Both the position numbers and the translations under genes were made by a program. DNA of 23,351 nt from JBMZCV01 sp049613665. Its GTDB lineage: Bacteria > Bacteroidota > Bacteroidia > Chitinophagales > UBA2359. The notes beneath the pieces are model-generated. The model ran no database searches, was not told the origin of the DNA, and saw only the letters and a program-made list of their open reading frames with translations. Positions 14,818 through 21,592 of this stretch are shown in pieces (position 1 is the first letter of the stretch; each line of letters opens with the position of its first letter). Location of the stretch: positions 1 to 23,351 of the forward strand of contig JBMZCV010000069.1 in NCBI GenBank assembly GCA_049613665.1, read 5' to 3'.

Positions 14818-15241
14818 GTTTTTTACTAAAAAGCCATCAAATTGGTTATAATTACACCATTTTTATGCTAAGTAACGCTCAAAAAATAACTTCCTTATTT
14901 GCGTTTGACATTTTCTGACCTACTTCGTTGAAAAGCCTCGCCGTAGCTATGGCTATGACTGTGTTTTTCGCCTTGTAACTCAAAAAATCTCTGCCTCAAA
15001 TTGTGAACTTATTTTTTTGCTGTTACTAAAGATGTTGTTTCTTTATCAAACTGATTTAACAATATGATTTGTTAGTATGTTATATTTTCATTTTAACATG
15101 ATTTTCTAAAATCGCCACAAGGTACGACTTTTTTGCTAATAGATACATATATACAATGTAAAAAAGCGGTTTTCGTGAACTAAATAGTAGTAACATGGCA
15201 TAAAGGTTTTTATTTTCATACAAATTGTATTGAAAATTGCC
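14818..15241. other. Divergent spacer carrying a MITE-like element
   Basis: The spacer lies between ppiD and the lipid kinase. Apart from the element at 14869-15030 I see only AT-rich sequence and no coding frame with recognisable content. Confidence 0.5.
14869..15030. repeat. 162-bp MITE-like element with terminal inverted repeats
   Basis: The left end AGTAACGCTCAAAAAATAAC and the right end (minus strand AGTAACAGCAAAAAAATAAG) are imperfect inverted repeats of ~23 bp, identical at about 18 positions. The interior is less AT-rich than its surroundings and contains a near-palindrome (TAGCTATGGCTA at 14944-14955). No open frame encodes a transposase. A shortened relative in the opposite orientation is at 454-513. 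Clear target duplications are not visible. Confidence 0.5.
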
Positions 15242-15249
15242 TATTTTTG
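15242..15249 (+). promoter_or_regulatory. TAnnTTTG box upstream of the lipid kinase
   Basis: TATTTTTG fits the -7 consensus. Transcription would begin near 15256, which excludes the in-frame TTG at 15230 as a start and favours ATG 15269 or 15275. No -33 TTG at normal spacing was found. Confidence 0.45.
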
Positions 15250-15274
15250 CAGCAAAACAGAAAAGTTTATGTTG

Positions 15275-16213
15275 ATGAACGAATGGTTCGTAGTCGTAAA
15301 TCCTCAGTCTGGCAGCGGAAGAGGTAAAAAATTTTGGAAAAAAAAGGCAGAAAAAAAACTTATAAAAGCAAATATCGCTTATCAAGCCAAACTCACAACG
15401 TATCAAGGACATGCTATTGTATTAGTAACAGAAGCTATCAGAAATGGCTTTCGCAAAATTATTGCAGTAGGTGGAGATGGTACTTACAATGAAGTAGTAA
15501 ATGGTATTTTTTTGCAACAGCATACCAAAACAGAACATATTACGCTTGCGGTTTTGGCTATTGGCACAGGCAATGATTGGATAAAAACAATGAATATTCC
15601 TAAAAATGTTGATAAGGCCATCGACATTATTCAACATGGTGTGCCTTATATGCAAGACATTGGTTTGGCGAGCTATCATAAGAAAGGCAAAAAATATCAA
15701 CGTTATTTTCTAAATGTAGCAGGCATTGGATTTGATGCTTATATTGCTCAAAATATCGAAGCTAGTGGCAAACGTTTTGGCAAATTTAGTTATTTAACAG
15801 AGTTGATTTTAGGCATGTTTAAATATAAAAATAGCTTAATTCACATAAAAAATGAAACAGTAGATACAGAAGAACGTATTTTTATGATGGCTGTCGGTTT
15901 GTGCCAATATTTTGGCGATGGTATGAGAATAGCTCCCAATGCTATTCCTAATGATGGACTTTTCGACATTACACTCATCAAAGATGTGACGAAAATGGAT
16001 GTAGTTAAAGAATTGCGATACCTGTATAATGGCAATTTCCAAAATCCTAAAATAGAAACTTCTCGCACAGATTTTATCAGCGTAGATTCAAAAGAAGACG
16101 TTTATCTACAACTTGATGGCGAAGTGCTAGGCGTTTGTCCTATTGCTTTCGAAATTATTCCTAGTAGTTTAAAGGTTTTGGTGAGCAAAAAATCACAAAA
16201 ACTCTTGCAATAA
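15275..16213 (+). CDS. Diacylglycerol/lipid kinase family protein
   Basis: The protein is 312 residues from ATG 15275; ATG 15269 is an equivalent choice. The N-terminus MNEWFVVVNPQSGSGRGKKF is the classic first motif of the DAGK catalytic domain. VGGDGTYNEVVNGI is the nucleotide-binding GGDGT motif, and IGTGNDW the third conserved block (GTGNDFA in most members). The C-terminal beta sandwich has NAIPNDGLFDITLIKD and VYLQLDGEVLG. These features place it with YegS/BmrU/DgkB-type soluble lipid kinases, which phosphorylate diacylglycerol or related lipids using ATP. The exact substrate cannot be read from the sequence; sphingoid bases are possible, since some Bacteroidota make sphingolipids. It is a single gene with its own promoter box, followed by a 110-base gap. 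Confidence 0.88.
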   Translation: MNEWFVVVNPQSGSGRGKKFWKKKAEKKLIKANIAYQAKLTTYQGHAIVLVTEAIRNGFRKIIAVGGDGTYNEVVNGIFLQQHTKTEHITLAVLAIGTGNDWIKTMNIPKNVDKAIDIIQHGVPYMQDIGLASYHKKGKKYQRYFLNVAGIGFDAYIAQNIEASGKRFGKFSYLTELILGMFKYKNSLIHIKNETVDTEERIFMMAVGLCQYFGDGMRIAPNAIPNDGLFDITLIKDVTKMDVVKELRYLYNGNFQNPKIETSRTDFISVDSKEDVYLQLDGEVLGVCPIAFEIIPSSLKVLVSKKSQKLLQ

Positions 16214-16323
16214 AGTTTTTTCATACAAAAAAGTCATAGTTTCCCTTTTTTTTGCTCGTCTCAAAAAGATAAAAACACATCGTATATAATAATTTTTTCA
16301 CAAAAAAAATAACAGAAAAAAAC

Positions 16324-17562
16324 ATGAGCGACTTACTCAATGAGTATAGAAACAAAGCACCTGAAATTGTGTTTGAATGGCACGATTCAGAAACTACTGC
16401 TTGCGGCTGGGTAGTTATCAATTCTTTGCGTGGTGGTGCTGCTGGCGGTGGCACAAGAATGCGAAAAGGTCTCAACCGTGAAGAAGTAGAAGCTTTGGCA
16501 AAAATCATGGAAATAAAATTTTCGGTATCAGGCCCTCCTATCGGTGGTGCAAAATCTGGTATCAACTTCGACCCAAACGACCCACGAAAAGAAGACGTTT
16601 TGCGACGTTGGTTCAAAGCTGTTTCGCCTTTGCTACGAAATTATTATGGCACAGGTGGCGATTTGAATGTAGATGAAGTAAAACACGTTATTCCGATGAC
16701 TGAAGACTATGGCATCTGGCATCCGCAAGAAGGTATTGTGAATGGACATTTCAAGCCTTCTAAAAACAAAAAAATTCACCAAATTGGACAGCTAAGATAT
16801 GGCGTTTCGAAAGTGATAGAAGACGGTTTTTACGCTCCTTTGGGTTCATCGCATCGCTACCTCATTGCTGATATGATGACTGGCTGGGGCGTTTCTGAAT
16901 CTATCAAACACTATTACGACATTTACAGACAAACAACCGTAAAAGATAAGCGTGTAATTGTGCAAGGCTGGGGAAATGTAGCTGGTGCTGCTGCATATTA
17001 TTTGGCACAAGAAGGTGCTAAAATAGTAGGTATTATTGACAAAAATCACGGTTTGATTAGCACAGAAGGTTTGGACTTTGAAGCCGTAAAAGCATTGTTT
17101 ATTACTCGAAAAGACAACAAATTGCCACCAAATGCGGCTGGCGTACAATCTTTTGCAGAGGTAAATGCTAAAATTTGGGACGTAAAAGCAGATATTTTCA
17201 TTCCTGCTGCTGCTTCAAAATTAGTGTCGCAAGAGCAAGCAGAGCGTTTGTTGGCAAATGGTTTGAGTGTAGTGTCGGCTGGTGCAAACAATCCTTTCAA
17301 AGATGAGGATTTGTTTTTTGGCGATACTGCAAAATTCGTCGATGAAAATTGTAGTATGATTCCAGATTTTATTGCCAATTGTGGCATGGCTCGTTTGTTT
17401 GCCTATTTGATGCAAACCGATATTGAGCGTTCAGACAAAGCTTTGTTTGATGATATTTCTTTTATTATCAGAGAAGCTTTATTTGAGTGTTACAAAAATA
17501 GCACTTCTAAATTCAACTTATCGCAAACGGCTTTAAATATCGCCTTGAAAAAATTGCTGTAA
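16324..17562 (+). CDS. Glu/Leu/Phe/Val-type amino-acid dehydrogenase
   Basis: The protein has 412 residues. The N-terminal domain has the family's substrate region: GGAAGGGTRMRKG (residues 37-49), MEIKFSVSGPPIGGAKSGI with Lys65 and catalytic-type Lys77, and GTGGDLNVDEV with Asp113. The C-terminal Rossmann domain shows VIVQGWGNVAGAAAYYLAQ (GxGxxA at 215-220) with IVGIID closing the second strand. It oxidatively deaminates an amino acid to the 2-oxo acid, or the reverse, using NAD(P). The family includes glutamate and leucine dehydrogenases. The overall length and the unusual SGPPIGGAKSG context do not let me choose; a branched-chain substrate would fit with the acyl-CoA carboxylase in the window. 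A hairpin terminator follows at 17640. Confidence 0.85.
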   Translation: MSDLLNEYRNKAPEIVFEWHDSETTACGWVVINSLRGGAAGGGTRMRKGLNREEVEALAKIMEIKFSVSGPPIGGAKSGINFDPNDPRKEDVLRRWFKAVSPLLRNYYGTGGDLNVDEVKHVIPMTEDYGIWHPQEGIVNGHFKPSKNKKIHQIGQLRYGVSKVIEDGFYAPLGSSHRYLIADMMTGWGVSESIKHYYDIYRQTTVKDKRVIVQGWGNVAGAAAYYLAQEGAKIVGIIDKNHGLISTEGLDFEAVKALFITRKDNKLPPNAAGVQSFAEVNAKIWDVKADIFIPAAASKLVSQEQAERLLANGLSVVSAGANNPFKDEDLFFGDTAKFVDENCSMIPDFIANCGMARLFAYLMQTDIERSDKALFDDISFIIREALFECYKNSTSKFNLSQTALNIALKKLL

Positions 17563-17639
17563 GCCGTTTTTTTTATGAACTATTAAATAGCTAAACTGTT
17601 TCTTTCTTAAATAAAAACAGCGAAGCAAAATTTATACGA

Positions 17640-17680
17640 ATGATGTTTATTTAGGCTGAAAAAGTTTAGATAAACATCAT
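17640..17680 (+). terminator. Intrinsic terminator after the dehydrogenase
   Basis: ATGATGTTTAT (17640-17650) and its complement (17670-17680) form an 11-bp stem with a 19-base loop, followed by TTTTGTTTCTT. It separates the dehydrogenase from mqnC. Confidence 0.7.
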
Positions 17681-17737
17681 TTTGTTTCTTATTTCAAATG
17701 CAGAACAGTTGCTTCACTAAAACTAAAAAACAGTCTT

Positions 17738-18880
17738 ATGTTTCAAACAGAAGAACTTTTAAAAAAAGCCTTGTTACGAGAAGAATTAAGCGTAGCAGAA
17801 GGTGCTTATTTATTTCGTAATGCCTCCACAGCCGAGCTTATATATGTGGGCAATGAGCTAAGAAAGCTACACAAAAAAGATACTTTGGGCATCGTGACAT
17901 GGATGATTGACCGAAATGTAAATACGACCAATGTATGTGTGGCAAACTGCAAATTCTGCAATTTTTTCGTGCCTCCAAGCCCAAAATTTGCCGACAAAGC
18001 ATATATTACTGATATAGAAACCTATAAACGAAAAATTGAGGAAACTATCAAATATGGCGGCGACCAACTGCTTTTGCAAGGCGGCCATCACCCAGATTTA
18101 GGCATTGAGTTTTACACCAATTTGTTTCGTGAACTAAAGGCTTTATATCCAAATATCAAACTGCACGCTTTAGGGCCGCCAGAAATTGCTCATATAGCCA
18201 AAATAGAAAAGACAACACCTAAAGAAGTATTGAAAGCCTTGATGGAAGCTGGCCTGGATTCATTGCCTGGTGCTGGTGCAGAGATTTTGACAGATAATGT
18301 CAGACGCTTGATTGCACAAGGCAAATGTAGCGGCAAAGTGTGGCTAGATGTTATGCGTGACGCTCATCAGTTGGGCTTAAATACTTCGGCCACAATGATG
18401 TTTGGTCACATAGAAACGATAGAAGAGCGTATGCAGCATTTGGTTTGGCTGAGAGAAGTGCAAAGCGAAAAACCTGCCGATAAAAATGGCTTTTTGGCAT
18501 TCATTCCGTGGCCTTATCAAGACGAAGGCACGACTTTGAGACGCATCAAAAATATCAGAAATGAAGTGACAGGCGATGAATATATCAGAATGATTGCTTT
18601 GAGTAGAATTATGCTCACAAATATTCCAAACATTCAGGCTTCGTGGCTCACAATTGGAAAAGAAGTTGCTCAACTTTGCTTGCACGCAGGAGCAAACGAT
18701 TTTGGCTCTATTATGATTGAGGAAAATGTGGTATCGGCAGCAGGAGCTCCGCACCGCTTCACATCAAACAGCATGAAAGCATCTATTCGTGAAGCTGGTT
18801 TCGAACCTCGTTTGCGGTCGCAAAATTATTCTTTCAGAGGCGAATCTGTTGAAATGGAACAGCAGGTAATTAACTATTAA
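17738..18880 (+). CDS. mqnC: Cyclic dehypoxanthine futalosine synthase (radical SAM)
   Basis: The protein has 380 residues. The radical-SAM cluster motif is TNVCVANCKFCNF, with Cys67, Cys71 and Cys74 in CxxxCxxC spacing. Next come QLLLQGGHHPDLGIEFY, the barrel segment LDSLPGAGAEILTDNVR, and FLAFIPWPYQDEGTTL. The C-terminal DFGSIMIEENVVSAAGAPHR is characteristic of MqnC and distinguishes it from MqnE, which has a different C-terminal block. MqnC cyclises dehypoxanthine futalosine to the spiro intermediate in the futalosine route to menaquinone, in the cytoplasm, using a 4Fe-4S cluster and S-adenosylmethionine. No other mqn gene is in the window, so it appears to stand alone. The start at 17738 gives a normal N-terminus; an 1143-base frame is usual for the family. 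Confidence 0.92.
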   Translation: MFQTEELLKKALLREELSVAEGAYLFRNASTAELIYVGNELRKLHKKDTLGIVTWMIDRNVNTTNVCVANCKFCNFFVPPSPKFADKAYITDIETYKRKIEETIKYGGDQLLLQGGHHPDLGIEFYTNLFRELKALYPNIKLHALGPPEIAHIAKIEKTTPKEVLKALMEAGLDSLPGAGAEILTDNVRRLIAQGKCSGKVWLDVMRDAHQLGLNTSATMMFGHIETIEERMQHLVWLREVQSEKPADKNGFLAFIPWPYQDEGTTLRRIKNIRNEVTGDEYIRMIALSRIMLTNIPNIQASWLTIGKEVAQLCLHAGANDFGSIMIEENVVSAAGAPHRFTSNSMKASIREAGFEPRLRSQNYSFRGESVEMEQQVINY

Positions 18881-18899
18881 AATAGATACTAAATCAATA

Positions 18900-19129
18900 A
18901 AACCTGTCAGGTGGACTGTCGAATTTAAGAATAACAAGAATATTGTTTTTCGCTCCAAAAAGTGCCAAATAAACTACAAAACAGGTATGAGTTTTCAACT
19001 CATGCTGGTACATTTTTTTGCTGATTTTTTTTTAATATTAAGACTTATTATTTTGTCATTTCTTACAAAAAATAGGGCGAACGTTTATAAAAAAACACCA
19101 CGAAATTCGACACCCCACTTGTCAAGTTT
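18900..19129. mobile_element. 230-bp element with 27-bp terminal inverted repeats (MITE-like)
   Basis: Bases 18900-18926 and 19103-19129 are inverted repeats identical at 22 of 27 positions. Both begin with a short palindrome (ACCTGTCAGGT on the left, ACTTGTCAAGT on the right) and share TGTCGAATTT at their inner ends. The interior has no coding frame but holds a hairpin at 18981-19009. No clear target duplication is visible. This fits a non-autonomous transposable element or an IS remnant, filling almost the whole mqnC-pnuC spacer. Confidence 0.55.
18981..19009 (+). repeat. Hairpin inside the inverted-repeat element
   Basis: ATGAGTT (18987-18993) pairs with AACTCAT (18997-19003) around TTC. 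The stem continues outward through T-G, G-C and G-T pairs, one A-G mismatch and two more pairs. G-T pairs would be stable only as plus-strand RNA. The CAGGTAT...TTTTCAA...ATGC skeleton matches the palindrome at 10241-10273 with three extra pairs inserted. Confidence 0.5.
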
Positions 19130-19153
19130 AAAATATCTTTCTTGTTTTCAAAT

Positions 19154-19768
19154 ATGAATGAAATTTTAGGCATTTTATACGAAACCATTATCAATTTGAC
19201 GTGGCTCGAAATCGTAGCATTTTCGTCTGGTTTGGCTTATGTCATTTTGGCCGCAAAAGAAAGTATTTGGTGTTGGGGAGCAGGTTTGATAAATGTAGTA
19301 GCATTTTTTGCGATTTCTTTTTATGCTATGCTCTATTCCGATATGATGCTACAAGTTTTCTATTTTGGGCTAACGCTATATGGCATTTATAAATGGTTTC
19401 ATGTAGAAAAAAATCTGGAAAGCGAAGCCTTAAAAATCACGATTACTGACCAAAAAACATGGTTTTGGCTCTCATTTTTTGTCGTTGTTTCTACGGTTTT
19501 GCAAGGCATTTTGCTGGATACCTATACGCCCACCGATGTGCCTTATCTCGATGCTTTCACTACTTCGGGCAGCTTGGCCGCAACATGGCTTGTAGCACAC
19601 AAAAAGTTGGAAAATTGGCTGGTTTGGCTGTTGATAAATCCTATTTATGTCGGCTTGTATTTCTATAAAGGCTGGATTTTGTCGAGTTTTCTTTTTGTTG
19701 TATATCTTATTGTTGCTATTTTTGGCTATTTTTCGTGGCGGAAAACTTATTTGAAAACTGCGACTTAA
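19154..19768 (+). CDS. pnuC: PnuC-family vitamin/nucleoside transporter
   Basis: The protein is 204 residues from ATG 19154; the longer frame starts at a TTG (19142) and adds only MFSN. Hydrophobic segments suggest about seven membrane helices. Family signatures include AAKESIWCWGAGLINVVAFF near the N-terminus, MLQVFYFGLTLYGIYKWF in the middle and NWLVWLLINPIYVGLYFYKGW near the end. PnuC proteins facilitate diffusion of nicotinamide riboside across the inner membrane; relatives carry thiamine (PnuT) or riboflavin. Neither a neighbouring kinase nor a visible thiamine riboswitch core (CTGAGA) in the leader decides the substrate. The promoter would have to lie in or beside the inverted-repeat element directly upstream; TATCTTTC at 19134-19141 is one base off TAnnTTTG. 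Confidence 0.85.
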   Translation: MNEILGILYETIINLTWLEIVAFSSGLAYVILAAKESIWCWGAGLINVVAFFAISFYAMLYSDMMLQVFYFGLTLYGIYKWFHVEKNLESEALKITITDQKTWFWLSFFVVVSTVLQGILLDTYTPTDVPYLDAFTTSGSLAATWLVAHKKLENWLVWLLINPIYVGLYFYKGWILSSFLFVVYLIVAIFGYFSWRKTYLKTAT

Positions 19769-20082
19769 AAAATGTGTCAGTAGTGCGAAAGAAAATATTC
19801 TGATTATAATACAATTATTCAGTGCAAATCACTATTTAATAAACGGTCGATTCGTTGCTAACGCATTGATGTTTAGCGTGTTAGCTTCAACGAGATGTAT
19901 CTTTATTTTTGTCTGACTACTTATAGCTAAAAAACACAAACTTTTTTACCAAATTGACAAAGCGTAAAACACTTTAAAAGTGCTTTACGCTTTTTTATTT
20001 TTGTTTCTGTAAAAAAAGTCAATCAAATCATATTTACTTTTTAACTCTAAAGAAATGATAATGGAAACTCATTTCTTTTTTT
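19769..20082. other. Convergent spacer with hairpins
   Basis: This lies between pnuC (plus) and the AtoE-type gene (minus). It holds a bulged hairpin at 19853-19892 (CGTTG and GCTAAC arms pairing with GTTAGC and CAACG), a TATTTTTG box at 19904-19911 on the plus strand, and a strong hairpin at 19959-19993. No coding frame is credible. Confidence 0.5.
19959..19993. terminator. Bidirectional terminator, member of the palindrome family
   Basis: AAAGCGTAAA (19959-19968) pairs with TTTACGCTTT (19984-19993). After one mismatch the inner CACTTT and AAAGTG pair about a single central A (19976). T runs follow on the plus strand. The 13-base core CACTTTAAAAGTG is identical to the core of 23316-23348. 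It lies 90 bases beyond the AtoE gene end and about 190 beyond pnuC. Confidence 0.75.
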
Positions 20083-21456
20083 CTAAAAAACCATCAGCAT
20101 AAAACTAAAAATAACAAATCCTAGAAACATCAAAAACAGCGAATAAGGCAAAATATCTTTCGCTTTCAGGCCAGTAATACCCAAAAGTGGCAAAGCCCAA
20201 AAAGGCTGCATCATATTGGTAAGTTGGTCGCCATAAGTAAGAGCCATTACACATTTTGGAAGAGCTACGCCTATTTGCTGTGCCGCATCTATGATAATCG
20301 GCCCTTGCACTGCCCATTGGCCGCCACCGCTCGGCACAAACACATTGACGATACCTGCACTAATGAGCGTAAAAAGTGGAAACGTAAATTCGTTGGAAAT
20401 CTGCACAAAAAAGCCCGCAAACACATCTATCAATCCCAAGTATTTCATAATGCCCATGATGCCAGCGTACAAGGGAAATTGTATCATAATGCCGCTAGAA
20501 CCTGCTATCGCCTGCTGTACGGCTTTGAGAAAATTGGCGATGTGTCGGTGCAAAATGATACCTGTGCCAAAGAGCATAAAATTGATGAAGTTTGGGTTGA
20601 TAAACGAAATTCCTCCTCCACTTTGCACTACATTGTAGGCTTTGAAAATGCCCCAAAATAGCATAATACCACCAAAAATATAAGCCAACAAACGAGAATT
20701 GTCGAGACGTTCAGCACCTACAAGCTCTTGTTCTTGCTTTTCGGTATCTTCTGTTTGCAATTTCAAATCATAGCTTTGCGGCTGGCTTCGTTTGCCCAAA
20801 TAATACATCGCAGTAGGCAAAATGAGTAACAGCAAGATAGTTGCGACAATGTTCATACTCGAAAAAACGGTTTCGCTCATCGGAATGATGCCATCTGGAA
20901 AGATATGTGCAATATCGGCTGCCAAGAAATTATCTTTTTCGGCTGCTTTGAGCGGAGCAGAACCCGACAATCCACCATGCCAAACCATGAGACCTGAATA
21001 GCCTGCTGCACCAATCAAAGGATAGTTGAGTGGAATATTGTTTTTCAAAGCATATTCGCCTACTTTTCTAACGAAAATAGCTCCGAAAATCAGGCCTAAT
21101 CCCCAATTGATGAGCGAGACACAAATAGTGAGTAGCGTGACGAAAAAAGCTGCCGAAGCAGTATCTTTGCAAAAGCGAATAGAAGCGTTGATGAGTTGAT
21201 TCACAACTTTTGACAAGGCCAAAACGTGGCCAAGTACAAGCATAAGCATCATTTGCATAGCGAAAGTGAGCAGTTCCCAAAAGCCTTTTTCCCAATGTTC
21301 CATGATTTGTAAAGCGTGTGGCAAGTCGCTATCAGCTTTGCTTTCTGTCAAGAAAAGTGCTAATAAAAATGTAATTCCTGTTAGCAAAACGGCAATAGTA
21401 AATGGCGATGGCAAAATACGCTTGGCGATATGCACAAATTTGTTGGCGAAGCTCAT
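20083..21456 (-). CDS. atoE: AtoE-type short-chain fatty acid transporter
   Basis: The protein has 457 residues and is strongly hydrophobic, with roughly ten or more membrane helices and no signal peptide. The N-terminus (FANKFVHIAKRILPSPFTIAVLLT) and the segments LINWGLGLIFGAIFVRKVG, YSGLMVWHGGLSGSAPL (residues 153-169) and FVPSGGGQWAVQGPIIIDAA (from ~residue 371) are the conserved blocks of the AtoE / short-chain fatty acid transporter family. It should sit in the inner membrane and move short-chain fatty acids such as acetoacetate or butyrate. Orientation matches the carboxylase gene upstream, but a 136-base gap makes a shared transcript uncertain. A near-consensus box (AATCTTTG, complement of 21497-21504) might be its promoter. 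The symbol is given by family resemblance. Confidence 0.85.
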   Translation of the reverse strand: MSFANKFVHIAKRILPSPFTIAVLLTGITFLLALFLTESKADSDLPHALQIMEHWEKGFWELLTFAMQMMLMLVLGHVLALSKVVNQLINASIRFCKDTASAAFFVTLLTICVSLINWGLGLIFGAIFVRKVGEYALKNNIPLNYPLIGAAGYSGLMVWHGGLSGSAPLKAAEKDNFLAADIAHIFPDGIIPMSETVFSSMNIVATILLLLILPTAMYYLGKRSQPQSYDLKLQTEDTEKQEQELVGAERLDNSRLLAYIFGGIMLFWGIFKAYNVVQSGGGISFINPNFINFMLFGTGIILHRHIANFLKAVQQAIAGSSGIMIQFPLYAGIMGIMKYLGLIDVFAGFFVQISNEFTFPLFTLISAGIVNVFVPSGGGQWAVQGPIIIDAAQQIGVALPKCVMALTYGDQLTNMMQPFWALPLLGITGLKAKDILPYSLFLMFLGFVIFSFMLMVF

Positions 21457-21592
21457 AATTGAATGTTTTTTTGATGTTTTGAGCCTCTAAGATAAGCAAA
21501 GATTTACATTTTTTTTAGAAGCAGTTTAGAGATTTTATCCTTTAGCTTAAAATGCTTTTCAGTCTCAAAAAAAAATTTAGAGAGTTGTGTTC

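Noticed and set aside
18881..19153. Thiamine (TPP) riboswitch upstream of the PnuC-type gene
   Set aside because: No CTGAGA core is present; the visible structure is explained by the inverted-repeat element.
20224..20661. 145-residue plus-strand frame opposite the AtoE-type gene
   Set aside because: Antisense shadow of conserved membrane-protein codons, with no supporting context.
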